A stretch of 18,571 bases of DNA from contig JAASSH010000002.1 of assembly GCA_021767985.1 (NCBI GenBank), positions 1 through 18,571 on the forward strand, written 5' to 3'. A model generated the notes under the pieces. The model saw nothing but the letters and a program-made list of their open reading frames with translations, had not been told where the DNA came from and made no database searches. Shown piece after piece: positions 1 to 6,893 of this stretch. The position numbers and the translations under genes were made by a program. Within the stretch, counting starts at the first letter, position 1. Every line of letters begins with the position of its first letter. The DNA is from Gammaproteobacteria bacterium (GTDB lineage Bacteria; Pseudomonadota; Gammaproteobacteria; GCA-001735895).

Positions 1-1105
1 CCGATGAGCGGATCGCGAGCAGGTCGTTCTGGCGCAGGCCAAGACGACGGTCCTTGCCGAGAAAGTCGCTGGATTCGCAAATCGCGCCGACCACGTCGTA
101 CAGCTTTTCGGGCGCATCGCTGGCCTGCTCGACGCGAATAATTTCCTGCCAGGCGCCGTACAGCGAGGGCCGGATCAGGTCGTTCATCGCCGCATCGATG
201 ACGGCGAAGTTCTTGTCTGCTCCGTGCTTGAGATAATTGACCCGGCTCACCAGGATGCCGGCGTTGCCGGCGATTGCGCGCCCGGGTTCGATCACGATCG
301 TGCCGTCGAAACTGTCGAGTCGCTCGTGCAGCGCGCTGGCCCAGTCGGCGGGCAAGGGCGGCTCCTCGTCGCGATAACGTATACCGAGGCCGCCGCCAAG
401 GTCGAGATGTTTAATCAGGATGCCCTGTACGCGCAGTTTCTCGATCAGGGCCAACAGGCGATCGAGCGCGTCGATGTAAGGCGACAGTTCGGTTAGCTGC
501 GAGCCGATGTGGCAATCCATGCCGATGATCTCGATATGCTCCAGCTCGGCCGCCTTCAGGTAAACCGATTCGGCATCGGCAAAGGCGACGCCGAACTTGT
601 TTTCCTTGAGCCCGGTGGAAATATAGGGATGGGTTTTGGCATCGACGTCCGGGTTGACGCGAAACGAGATGCGCGCGGTTTTGCCCATGCGCCCGGCTAT
701 CTCGTTGATGCGATCGAGCTCCTGCTCGGACTCGACGTTGAAACACAGGATGTCGATCCCGAGCGCCGCCTCGATCTCGTCGGCCTGCTTGCCGACGCCC
801 GAAAACACGATGCGCGAGGGCTCGCCGCCTGCCTTGAGTACGCGCTGCATTTCACCGCCGGAAACGATGTCGAAACCCGAGCCGAGGCGCGCCAGCAGGT
901 TCAGCACCGCCAGGTTGGAATTGGCCTTGACCGCGTAGCACACCAGGTGGTCGTGCCCGTCGAGCGCGCTGTCGAAGGCATGCCAGTGGCGTTCCAGCGT
1001 GGCACGCGAATACACGAAGAGGGGCGTGCCATAGGTTGCGGCCAGCTCGGCGATGGCGACATCTTCGCAAAACAGCTCGCCCTGTTTGTATTCGAAATGA
1101 TCCAA
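1..1105 (-). CDS. lysA: diaminopimelate decarboxylase LysA (3' end outside window)
   Basis: LysA is a PLP-dependent fold-type III enzyme that converts meso-2,6-diaminopimelate to L-lysine and CO2, the last step of lysine synthesis, in the cytoplasm. About 368 codons are visible of a family length near 415; the C-terminus runs off the left edge. Visible landmarks are the PLP-lysine motif YAVKAN (K60), NPDVDAKTHPYI, HIGSQL, the glycine loop GGGLGI, EPGRAI, and CESSDFLG, which carries the active-site cysteine. I chose the TTG at 1105-1103 because family homology begins at DHFEYKQGELF, just after it, and no ATG or GTG lies in frame nearby. The TTG follows the lptM stop codon by one base, so translation is probably coupled. 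The plus-strand open frame over the same bases is only a shadow. Confidence 0.96.
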   Translation of the reverse strand, partial: MDHFEYKQGELFCEDVAIAELAATYGTPLFVYSRATLERHWHAFDSALDGHDHLVCYAVKANSNLAVLNLLARLGSGFDIVSGGEMQRVLKAGGEPSRIVFSGVGKQADEIEAALGIDILCFNVESEQELDRINEIAGRMGKTARISFRVNPDVDAKTHPYISTGLKENKFGVAFADAESVYLKAAELEHIEIIGMDCHIGSQLTELSPYIDALDRLLALIEKLRVQGILIKHLDLGGGLGIRYRDEEPPLPADWASALHERLDSFDGTIVIEPGRAIAGNAGILVSRVNYLKHGADKNFAVIDAAMNDLIRPSLYGAWQEIIRVEQASDAPEKLYDVVGAICESSDFLGKDRRLGLRQNDLLAIRSS

Positions 1106-1106
1106 G

Positions 1107-1238
1107 TCAGCTGCCCACGCTTTTGCTTTTCTTTTCTTCTTCCTCGGGAGGCACTAGCGGGCCCTTGTTGCCGCAACCGGACAATGCCAGCAGCAGACAG
1201 CAACAGATTAACCAGATTGGTGCGCGTACCCGAATCAT
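1107..1238 (-). CDS. lptM: LptM-like small outer-membrane lipoprotein
   Basis: This 43-residue lipoprotein has a hydrophobic signal segment and a lipobox LSGC followed by GNKGPLVPP. The GCGxKGPL motif right after the lipidated cysteine is the signature of the LptM (formerly YifL) family. In enterobacteria LptM assists oxidative maturation of the LptDE lipopolysaccharide translocon. The tail is acidic then basic (EEEEKKSK). The ATG at 1238 sits in an ATGA overlap with the stop codon of the upstream LysE-type gene, and its TGA is one base before the lysA TTG, so it lies inside a tightly packed operon. Position directly upstream of lysA is the usual gammaproteobacterial arrangement and supports the call. 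A longer open frame starting further upstream would place the lipobox too deep in the protein, so the short form is preferred. Confidence 0.88.
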   Translation of the reverse strand: MIRVRAPIWLICCCLLLALSGCGNKGPLVPPEEEEKKSKSVGS

Positions 1239-1873
1239 GCCGCCGAGATTACACGCTTTGCGCTCAACGCCCAAATCCCGGCGCCGCACAGCAGGCCGCC
1301 GCCGATATAGCTATAGGCTTTTTGCGCGCGCGGCGATGCCAGGAAACGGCGTATCGAAGCCGCGAACAGGGCGTAGCTGGTGGCGCCAATGGTGGCCAGC
1401 ACGACGAAAGTAACGCCCAGGATCCAGAGCTGTGGAACCGCGGGGTGCGAAGCGCTGATGAATTGCGGCAGCAGTGCGATAAAAAACACGATGCTTTTGG
1501 GATTCAGCGCGGTGACGATAAACGCGTTACCGAACAGTTTGCCTGGCGAGGTTTCGTGAGCTTCATCGGTCTGCATCGGCATCGGCCGGTTGGCGCCGCG
1601 TATTAACAGGATGCCAAGGTAGATCAGGTAGACCCCGCCCAGCCACTTGATGATGGTAAACCAGGCCGCGGATGTCGCCAGCAGGGTGCCGAGACCGATC
1701 AACGACAGCGTTATCGCGACCGAATCACCGAGCGCAACCCCGGCCACCAGCGGCAGCGTGGCCTGGCGGCCATGCGCGACCGAATAGCTCAAAACCAGCA
1801 GGATGGTCGGGCCGGGAATCGCCAGCACGACCGCGCTGGTAGCGATGTAGGCAAGCCAGAGTTCGAGCGGCAA
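1235..1873 (-). CDS. LysE/RhtB-family amino-acid exporter
   Basis: This 212-residue integral membrane protein has about six hydrophobic segments, close to the usual 200-215 of the family. The N-terminal stretch ending in AIPGPTILLVLSYS carries the conserved PGP motif of the LysE/RhtB superfamily, and GGVYLIYLGILLIRG is the typical third segment. Members export amino acids such as lysine, homoserine, threonine or leucine by proton exchange. The start is a TTG at 1873, seven bases after the DUF402 stop. Known members begin at the same distance before the first membrane segment, which supports it. The stop overlaps the lptM start (ATGA). Being in one operon with lysA makes lysine or a related cation a plausible substrate, but that is inference; the superfamily is too broad to assign a substrate from sequence. 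Confidence 0.9.
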   Translation of the reverse strand: MPLELWLAYIATSAVVLAIPGPTILLVLSYSVAHGRQATLPLVAGVALGDSVAITLSLIGLGTLLATSAAWFTIIKWLGGVYLIYLGILLIRGANRPMPMQTDEAHETSPGKLFGNAFIVTALNPKSIVFFIALLPQFISASHPAVPQLWILGVTFVVLATIGATSYALFAASIRRFLASPRAQKAYSYIGGGLLCGAGIWALSAKRVISAA

Positions 1874-1879
1874 GGTCGG

Positions 1880-2365
1880 TTACTCGCGGTTGATTAACGA
1901 ACGCGAGAGCTTGTCATACTCGATCAGGCGAGACAATGGTTCGCGGCACAATTCATCGCGGGTTTCGCGGATGTATCGCAGCAATCCGGCGTCGATATCG
2001 GGGGGTAACTCGTGTTCGTCCAGCACCCGGCAGCGGCCATCCGGTGTAATCAGCACGTCGACGGTCAGGTCGCGCCACTCGATGCTATGCTGCGAGATCC
2101 GGGTACCGTCGGCAATGTTGAAATAGAGCGCCACGGTATCCTGTAGCGGATCGATCCAGTGATAGACATTGTAGGGCCGGTCTTCCCAGAAGTAGCCGAG
2201 GCTGACGCTATCCTTGCGCAGCAGGACGTCTTCGAGCTGCACATCCTGCGGCATGCGGTAAATGACAACCGCCTTGCCATGGCCGTGGGTCAGCAGCTCG
2301 CAATCGAATTCCTTGCGTATCCCCCCTAGCGTGGACTTGATCTCCTTTATCGATCCGTGGGGCAA
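1880..2365 (-). CDS. DUF402 domain protein (FomD-like fold)
   Basis: The 161-residue product matches the DUF402 pattern: an N-terminal strand region (EIKSTLGGIRKEFDCELL), a central YFNIADG, then the acidic core WRDLTVDVLITPDG and VLDEHELPPDI. Characterised relatives include FomD, which hydrolyses a cytidylylated phosphonate, and Gram-positive nucleoside di/triphosphatases. The acidic residues probably bind a divalent metal. The substrate here is unknown. The open frame extends further upstream, but that part is antisense-like and overlaps the DUF3830 gene. The TTG at 2365 is preferred: it lies one base after the DUF3830 TGA, is preceded by a GAGGA ribosome-binding sequence, and gives the family's usual N-terminus. 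It is followed seven bases later by the LysE-type gene. Confidence 0.82.
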   Translation of the reverse strand: MPHGSIKEIKSTLGGIRKEFDCELLTHGHGKAVVIYRMPQDVQLEDVLLRKDSVSLGYFWEDRPYNVYHWIDPLQDTVALYFNIADGTRISQHSIEWRDLTVDVLITPDGRCRVLDEHELPPDIDAGLLRYIRETRDELCREPLSRLIEYDKLSRSLINRE

Positions 2366-2366
2366 A

Positions 2367-2768
2367 TCAATCCTCGAAGCGGATGGACTTCGCGCCTTGC
2401 CACAGCGTGGCGACGCCGATCTCGCGCAAGCGCTCGAGATCCGAGGTGATCGTGGCGAAATGGTTGCCAGCGAGCGTGCCGGCCTTGGAGGCAAAATGTA
2501 CGCTGCCGTAAGCGATCAGGATTTCGGTCTCGCTCCTGCCTTTGGGGTAGAGCAATATCTGTCCCGGTGCGGGGTAGGCGGTGGCGTCTTCGTATCCGAC
2601 CTCGAAGTCCATGTCACCAAGGGGTATCCACAGGCCTTCGCCGCTCCAGCGCACGTGCACGACCTGGCTGGTGAATGGCATGACCTGCTTAAACGCGGCG
2701 CAGGTCGCGGGCGACTTACCGGTCTCGAGTTCGGCGTCGAACTCGAAACCATCGATTGTTATCTTCAT
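2367..2768 (-). CDS. DUF3830 family protein (cyclophilin-like fold)
   Basis: The 133-residue protein matches DUF3830, a family with a cyclophilin-like beta-barrel and no settled function. Recognisable family stretches are PATCAAFKQVMPFTSQVVHV, WSGEGLWIPLGD, YPAPGQILLYPKG, SETEILIAYG, LAGNHFATI and LWQGAKSIRFE. Some DUF3830 genes sit beside amidohydrolases or transporters in other bacteria; no such gene is seen here. The ATG at 2768 was chosen because MKITIDG is the normal family start and the upstream extension has no homology-like character. A GGGA sequence lies upstream. It appears to be the first gene of the contiguous string running to lysA; DUF1304 lies 49 bases further upstream and may be co-transcribed. 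Confidence 0.83.
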   Translation of the reverse strand: MKITIDGFEFDAELETGKSPATCAAFKQVMPFTSQVVHVRWSGEGLWIPLGDMDFEVGYEDATAYPAPGQILLYPKGRSETEILIAYGSVHFASKAGTLAGNHFATITSDLERLREIGVATLWQGAKSIRFED

Positions 2769-2817
2769 GCTTGCCAGTTCCCGTCTGAAAATGCGGTGGT
2801 TCTCATGATATCCGGAT

Positions 2818-3177
2818 TCACGATAACAGCACCAGTACCAGGCCGAGCGCCGCGGGTGCGGCCTGGACCGCCAGGATGCGGTGGCTGGCGGTGACTGCGC
2901 CATAGGCGCCGGCGATGATGACGCAGCTCAGGAAGAAAATCTTGATGTCGCTGGCGTAGACCGACGGCATCAAACCCCAGAACAGCCCGGCTGCGAGAAA
3001 ACCGTTGTACAAGCCCTGGTTTGCCGCCAGTACTCGCGTGGCGGCCGCCTGCTCCGGCGTTTGCCGGAAAACTTTTAGGCCCGGCGGTTTATCCCACAGG
3101 AACATTTCGAGCGCCATGAAACCGAGATGAATCAGGGCCACCAGCGCCACGACGAAATCGGCCAACAGCTCGATCAT
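2818..3177 (-). CDS. DUF1304 family membrane protein
   Basis: The 119-residue protein has four predicted membrane helices. It carries the DUF1304 hallmarks HLGFMALEMFLW near the N-terminus and ANQGLYNGFLAAGL in the middle. This is a small inner-membrane family of unknown function, common in bacteria. The ATG at 3177 is preceded by a GGGG stretch. The gene is divergent from the plus-strand oxygenase at 3326, with 148 bases between them that must hold promoters for both directions. It lies 49 bases upstream of the DUF3830 gene on the same strand, so it could lead the lysA gene string, but an internal promoter cannot be excluded. Confidence 0.88.
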   Translation of the reverse strand: MIELLADFVVALVALIHLGFMALEMFLWDKPPGLKVFRQTPEQAAATRVLAANQGLYNGFLAAGLFWGLMPSVYASDIKIFFLSCVIIAGAYGAVTASHRILAVQAAPAALGLVLVLLS

Positions 3178-3272
3178 GACCGTAACCCCGATGCCCGGCG
3201 ACGGGGTTCATGGCCTTCTGCCAGAGATGCCGCGGATTCCTTTTTAACCATTCTAGAGACTTGCCGATCGGG

Positions 3273-3278
3273 TATACT
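3273..3278 (+). promoter_or_regulatory. possible -10 element of the oxygenase gene
   Basis: TATACT at 3273-3278 resembles a sigma-70 -10 box, 47 bases before the oxygenase ATG. No convincing -35 hexamer lies 16-18 bases upstream, so this is a weak call. The same ten-base string GTATACTGGC occurs on the minus strand between the GST gene and the following membrane-protein gene, near 6877. Confidence 0.3.
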
Positions 3279-3325
3279 GGCCCTTATCGTCTCACAGTTT
3301 CACCGTTTTTACCTGTCTGAAATCA

Positions 3326-4381
3326 ATGCCTGGCCAGATACCGATTATCGACCTCGAGCCCTGGTTTGCCGGTGACGACCACGGGCGTCGCGAGCTCTGT
3401 GACCGGGTTGGTCAGGTTTGCCACGAGACCGGTTTTTTTTACATCGTCAACCACGGCATTTCGAGGCGCCTAAGCGCCGACTACCTCGCCATGATGCGGG
3501 CCTTTTTCGCGCTGCCGCTGGAAATCCGGCAGGCCATAGACAAACATCATTCGGCGCAGTTTCGCGGCTGGGAGCAGCTTGGCTCCGAGCTCACCAACAA
3601 CGAAATCGATTATCGCGAGCAGATCGATATCGGTGTAGAGCGCGCTGCGATCGAGAATCCGGAACCCTATTACATGGCGCTGGTGGGGCCGAACCAGTGG
3701 CCGCCGGAGACCGCCCTGCCGGGTTTTCGCGAAACTGTCAGCGATTATTTCGCACGCCTGTCCGAGGTCGCGCGGCAGTTGCTGCGCATCATGTCGCTTG
3801 CGCTGGGCCTGGATGAAATGCACATCGAGCGCGTGTTCGGTGAAAGCCCGTCGCCTTACCTGAAGCTGATTCGCTATCCACGGACGCTCGATGGCGGGCA
3901 GGGCGTTGGTGTGCACAAGGATTCCGGCTTCCTGACCCTGCTGCTGCAGGATGAAACCGCCGGGCTCGAAGCCCAGGCCAACGACAACAGTTGGTACCGG
4001 GTCGACCCGATCGCGGGTAGCCTGGTGGTCAATACCGGCGAGTTGCTGCAGCTGGTGACGCGTAACTACTTTATCGCGACCCCGCACCGGGTGATCAATC
4101 ATGGCGCTAGCGAGCGCTACTCGTCGGCTTTTTTTTACAGCCCCGATCTGAACACGGTGCTCGACTCGTTACCGATCGATGCGGCCTATATCACGCGGGT
4201 CGAGCGCAGCGAACGCCACCGTGACGAGGGTTTGATGGCGTCGCGGGCCGAAATGGCCGCCGGTACGGGCGGTATGCAAAGCCGGGTCAGGCCGATGGTG
4301 TTTGGAGAAAAGTACTGGCAACGCTGGGTACGCAGTTACCCGGATATCGCGCACAAGTTCTACCCCGGGTTGGTCGAATAG
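3326..4381 (+). CDS. isopenicillin N synthase-family Fe(II)/2-oxoglutarate oxygenase
   Basis: This 351-residue soluble non-haem iron oxygenase has an N-terminal DIOX_N region (IPIIDLEPWF, then ETGFFYIVNHGI) and a C-terminal jelly-roll. The iron ligands are H197 and D199 in VHKDSG, and H254 in TPHRV. R264-x-S266 (RYS) is the canonical 2-oxoglutarate carboxylate-binding pair, so it probably uses 2-oxoglutarate rather than acting as a true isopenicillin N synthase. Length fits the IPNS-like bacterial oxygenases, whose substrates vary widely (hydroxylation, ring closure, desaturation) and cannot be told from sequence. It is the only convincing plus-strand gene in the window and stands alone: divergent from DUF1304 and convergent with an outer-membrane protein remnant. 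The ATG at 3326 gives the standard family N-terminus, although its ribosome-binding site is weak. Confidence 0.93.
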   Translation: MPGQIPIIDLEPWFAGDDHGRRELCDRVGQVCHETGFFYIVNHGISRRLSADYLAMMRAFFALPLEIRQAIDKHHSAQFRGWEQLGSELTNNEIDYREQIDIGVERAAIENPEPYYMALVGPNQWPPETALPGFRETVSDYFARLSEVARQLLRIMSLALGLDEMHIERVFGESPSPYLKLIRYPRTLDGGQGVGVHKDSGFLTLLLQDETAGLEAQANDNSWYRVDPIAGSLVVNTGELLQLVTRNYFIATPHRVINHGASERYSSAFFYSPDLNTVLDSLPIDAAYITRVERSERHRDEGLMASRAEMAAGTGGMQSRVRPMVFGEKYWQRWVRSYPDIAHKFYPGLVE

Positions 4382-4416
4382 CCTGTATGGCTTTGCGCCA
4401 ACCCGGGTGAACATTT

Positions 4417-4548
4417 CTAGAATTCGTAAACCAGGCCGATCTGCAGGGTAGTGGTTTCGTAATCGATGCCGTCGAATTCGCCGACGTCATTGTCTTCACC
4501 TTCGAGATCGATATCGGTAATGCTGCCGTAGCGCAGCTCGGATTGCCG
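4417..4548 (-). pseudogene. C-terminal remnant of an outer-membrane beta-barrel protein
   Basis: A minus-strand frame with no start codon ends in a TAG at 4419-4417. It encodes about 40 residues including ELRYGSITDIDLEGED and, at the very end, TTTLQIGLVYEF. Alternating hydrophobic/polar strands, aromatic residues and a terminal phenylalanine are the beta-signal recognised by the BAM complex in outer-membrane proteins. Upstream the frame loses this character near 4548 and then enters the out-of-frame end of the DUF2784 gene. The N-terminal part of the barrel is absent, so this is read as a deletion remnant. The upstream edge is approximate. Confidence 0.6.
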
Positions 4549-4571
4549 AAGTATCGTAGCGCCTGGCCGAA

Positions 4572-4967
4572 CTATCTGCGGGGTCGAACCCAGAACCAGC
4601 TGCCGACCACTAATGCGCCGAAGGCGGTGTAGAGTAATATGAATACCCAGTCAGGTGCGCGGTAGTAAAGCAACTCTCCCAGCCAGTGGGCAATGAATGA
4701 ACCGCGGTATACCTGGTCACCGGCCAGCACGCGCAATTCCATCTCCCAGATGGTCAGGGGGCAGATAGCGCCGAGCCAGGATTGCAGCACGACGATCGCG
4801 ATGGCAAACAGGTGCGTGACCCTGAACCAGAAATGATGCACCCAGTGCCAGGCGCGCCACTTGCCGATGAAAATCAGGGTCAGGCCAAACACCACGAAGC
4901 AGACAAACAGTACGTGGGTGACCAGAATCGCGTCGGCCACGATTAAGTAGAAAAGCCGCTCATCCAC
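4572..4967 (-). CDS. DUF2784 family membrane protein
   Basis: The 131-residue protein has three or four hydrophobic helices: ILVTHVLFVCFVVFGLTLIF near the N-terminus, a middle helix around FAIAIVVLQSWLG, and a C-terminal FILLYTAFGALVVGSWFW. The central CPLTIWEMELR and the preceding HxxHFWFRxTH arrangement are typical of DUF2784, an uncharacterised inner-membrane family. Several histidines and a CPLT motif sit at helix ends. The start is a GTG at 4967, which gives the usual family N-terminus; no clear ribosome-binding site is seen. The gene follows the GNAT gene by 14 bases, suggesting co-transcription. Confidence 0.85.
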   Translation of the reverse strand: MDERLFYLIVADAILVTHVLFVCFVVFGLTLIFIGKWRAWHWVHHFWFRVTHLFAIAIVVLQSWLGAICPLTIWEMELRVLAGDQVYRGSFIAHWLGELLYYRAPDWVFILLYTAFGALVVGSWFWVRPRR

Positions 4968-4981
4968 GGCAAGCGCGCCGT

Positions 4982-5485
4982 TTACAAAGCGTCGAAGGCA
5001 TCGTGATAATGCATCGTGCCCGCCTTGCCGGCGAGCGCTCCGGGCTCCAGCTCGAGCGCCATGAACACATCATCAGGCACGTCGTAAACCGATGCGATGT
5101 CGAATTGCGATGCCGGTACGAACCCGAAACGCGGGTAATACTGCGGGTGTCCGAGCACGAAAACGGCCTGGCAGCCGAGCTGCCTGCAACGCTCCAGTCC
5201 GGCGCGCAGCAGCGCGCTCCCCACGCCCTCGCGTTGTCGCCCCGGGCTCACTGCCATTGGCCCCAGCCCCATGACGAACAAGTCCCGGTCTGCGAATAGT
5301 GTCGCCGGCGAGAACAGGATATGACCGATAATCTCGCCCGCGTCCTCGGCCACCAGCGAGATGCAGGGATCCGCCTGCAGGCGCAGCGCTTCGACCAGGT
5401 TGGCTTCGGCTGGCGTCTCGAATGCAGCCAGGTTAAGCGCATGTACGGCCTGATGGTCATTGCCGGATTCAGTACGAATCTTCAT
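4982..5485 (-). CDS. GNAT N-acetyltransferase (YhbS-like)
   Basis: This acetyl-CoA-dependent acyltransferase of the GNAT fold is about 167 residues long. Recognisable parts are the N-terminal helix region (ALNLAAFETPAEANLV), strands ISLVAED and IIGHILFSPA, the central GLGPMAVSP strand, the pyrophosphate-binding loop RQREGVGSALL, and VLGHPQYYPRFGFVPA, which is characteristic of the YhbS-type subgroup. The acceptor substrate is unknown. The ATG at 5485 is preferred because MKIR is the common start; a GTG four codons upstream (5497) would also be possible and lies immediately after the lipoprotein stop. The gene sits between the lipoprotein gene and DUF2784 on the same strand with short spacers, so an operon is likely. 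Confidence 0.9.
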   Translation of the reverse strand: MKIRTESGNDHQAVHALNLAAFETPAEANLVEALRLQADPCISLVAEDAGEIIGHILFSPATLFADRDLFVMGLGPMAVSPGRQREGVGSALLRAGLERCRQLGCQAVFVLGHPQYYPRFGFVPASQFDIASVYDVPDDVFMALELEPGALAGKAGTMHYHDAFDAL

Positions 5486-5499
5486 CGAGCCTGGCACGG

Positions 5500-5811
5500 C
5501 TAGGATGGCCGTTTGTAACCCTCACGATGCATGCAAATATCAATTTCCTTGTAGACCTGGCGCTCCACGGCGTCGAAGTCTTCCTTGATCAGCATCCTGG
5601 CCTCGTTGGTGCTGGATTTAGCGATATCGTCGTTACGTTCTTCCCTGGCGCGTTCGAGCGCCATGAGTTTCCTGTCGACCCGGCAGGTCTTCTTGGCTTT
5701 TTCGAGCCCGGTTTCGTCGGCGCTGCTGCCGTCCAGGCTAACCCATTTCGACTGGCAGCCCGAGGCCACCGACAGCGCTACCACGAGCAGTGATAAAGAG
5801 AAAACTTTCAT
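5500..5811 (-). CDS. small hypothetical lipoprotein
   Basis: This 103-residue protein has a clear lipoprotein signal: MKVFSLSLLVVALSVASGC, with the lipobox ending in cysteine 19. The mature part is charged, probably largely helical (ALERAREERNDDIAKSS, DAVERQVYKEI), with two further cysteines (CRVDRK and DICMHREGY) that could form a disulfide in the periplasm. No known family is recognised. The residue after the lipidated cysteine is glutamine, not aspartate, so outer-membrane sorting is expected. An AAGA stretch precedes the ATG. The gene is followed closely by the GNAT and DUF2784 genes. The 137 bases upstream contain an imperfect palindrome but no convincing gene. Confidence 0.78.
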   Translation of the reverse strand: MKVFSLSLLVVALSVASGCQSKWVSLDGSSADETGLEKAKKTCRVDRKLMALERAREERNDDIAKSSTNEARMLIKEDFDAVERQVYKEIDICMHREGYKRPS

Positions 5812-5857
5812 CGATCTTAAAATAGTTAATCGAGCCGATATTTTAAACGCTTTACGG

Positions 5858-5873
5858 AAAAGAGGCCCCTTTT
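5858..5873. repeat. short imperfect palindrome upstream of the lipoprotein gene
   Basis: AAAAGAGGCCCCTTTT is self-complementary except for one base pair. It lies 47 bases upstream of the lipoprotein ATG, in the intergenic region 5812-5948. It could be an operator or simply chance; nothing else supports a role. Confidence 0.25.
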
Positions 5874-5948
5874 ATCGTTACGTGGTCGCCACTTTCCGGG
5901 CCGCCGCCGGCAGGTATCCGGCAACGCCGTCATCAGCTTTTCATTCGC

Positions 5949-6299
5949 CTAGAGCTCGATGCCGGCCTGGTTGAGCAGGGTTACCATCAACCAGTAGCAG
6001 CCGATGGTAAGCAGAATCGACAGTCCCATACTCAGGTAAAAGTTATACCCCTGTTTCAGCATCAGTGGCAGCGCGATGAACAGGGCGAGCGAGGGCAGCA
6101 CCAGCCAGAAAACGCTGGACGCGAGCGCGGCGACCTTGTCGCTGTCCCGAGTGTCGACATAAAGCCAGACCATCGCCAGTACCGATACCAGCGGCACCGA
6201 GGCCAGCAACGCGCCTATGAATGAACTGCGCTTGGAGATTTCAGCGATGGCAACGATCAATAACGCCGTTATTGCGATCTTGAAAACATAGTAAGCCAT
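5949..6299 (-). CDS. DUF3147 family membrane protein
   Basis: The 116-residue protein has four predicted membrane helices. The N-terminal MAYYVFKIAITALLIVAIAE is followed by SKRSSFIGALLASVPLVSVL, a pattern typical of DUF3147, then DTRDSDKVAALASSVFWLVL. The function of the family is unknown; some members sit near resistance or envelope genes. The ATG at 6299 has a strong ribosome-binding sequence (GGAGAAGG) at good spacing. It lies 24 bases downstream of the PH-like membrane protein on the same strand, so the two are probably co-transcribed. Confidence 0.85.
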   Translation of the reverse strand: MAYYVFKIAITALLIVAIAEISKRSSFIGALLASVPLVSVLAMVWLYVDTRDSDKVAALASSVFWLVLPSLALFIALPLMLKQGYNFYLSMGLSILLTIGCYWLMVTLLNQAGIEL

Positions 6300-6323
6300 T
6301 TTTCCTTCTCCGCCCCCGGGTAT

Positions 6324-6821
6324 TCAGGGGATTGCAACGAAGTGGCCGAGGTGCTCACGAATCTGATCGACGATCTTGTCGAGCTGTCGGTCATGGATGC
6401 CGGAATAGCCGCGTGTCAGCGGAATGACGGTATCGTCGTCGAGGATGACGACCAGGCGATAACTGTATTGCGAACCGGCGGATGCGCTCGTTTCGAGGGC
6501 TTCGCGCCTGACCCGGGCAACACGGCCCAGCGGCACTTCCCCGGATTTCCTGCGGAACAGGTTGTTCCAGTTCCAGCGAAACACGTCGTCGTCGGTGGAA
6601 AAGGTAAAACTGGCAAACTCGAGCATATAGTAAGCCCCTGCCAGCGGCAGCAATATGCCGATCCCGAGACCGGCAAGCTCACCGGTCCTGATGCTGCCAT
6701 CGAGCAGGCTGGGGCCGAGTTCATATAATAGTGCGGGCGGCACCAGGACCAGTAACAGCGAAATCACGTAACTCTGGTATCGCACGCGGTAAGTTGTCTC
6801 GTTGTATTCGCTTGCCAGCAT
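6324..6821 (-). CDS. hypothetical membrane protein with PH-like cytoplasmic part
   Basis: The 165-residue protein is not assigned to a named family. Two membrane helices are visible near the N-terminus (about residues 17-35, YVISLLLVLVPPALLYEL, and 46-66, LAGLGIGILLPLAGAYYML). They are followed by a soluble beta-rich region with FTFSTDDDVFRWNWNNLF, VPLGRVARVRREAL and YRLVVILDDDTVIPLTRGYS. Two short helices followed by strands of this kind recall the bacterial PH-like (YcxB/YdbT-type) membrane proteins, but this is only a structural analogy. Start ATG at 6821, stop 24 bases before DUF3147. Confidence 0.75.
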   Translation of the reverse strand: MLASEYNETTYRVRYQSYVISLLLVLVPPALLYELGPSLLDGSIRTGELAGLGIGILLPLAGAYYMLEFASFTFSTDDDVFRWNWNNLFRRKSGEVPLGRVARVRREALETSASAGSQYSYRLVVILDDDTVIPLTRGYSGIHDRQLDKIVDQIREHLGHFVAIP

Positions 6822-6893
6822 CGGATTGCACCCGGTTAACTGCGACTAGGATAAATCGCGAACGCAGCTAGCGCCAGTATACGGTCGAGTGCT

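Noticed and set aside
509..1606. Long plus-strand open frame of 365 codons opposite lysA and the LysE-type gene
   Set aside because: It is antisense to two genes with clear family motifs, has low-complexity Arg/Ala/Asp composition, and shows no family of its own. It is a shadow of GC-rich coding DNA.
2262..2894. Plus-strand open frame opposite DUF402 and DUF3830
   Set aside because: It is antisense to two recognised families and has no recognisable protein features.
1..3326. Lysine riboswitch upstream of the lysA gene string
   Set aside because: The lysA leader is coding DNA of lptM and the exporter, and the 148-base region before DUF1304 shows no L-box-like structure that I can recognise.
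3470..4102. Minus-strand 210-codon open frame inside the oxygenase gene
   Set aside because: The plus-strand frame has all iron and 2-oxoglutarate residues; the minus frame is a shadow.
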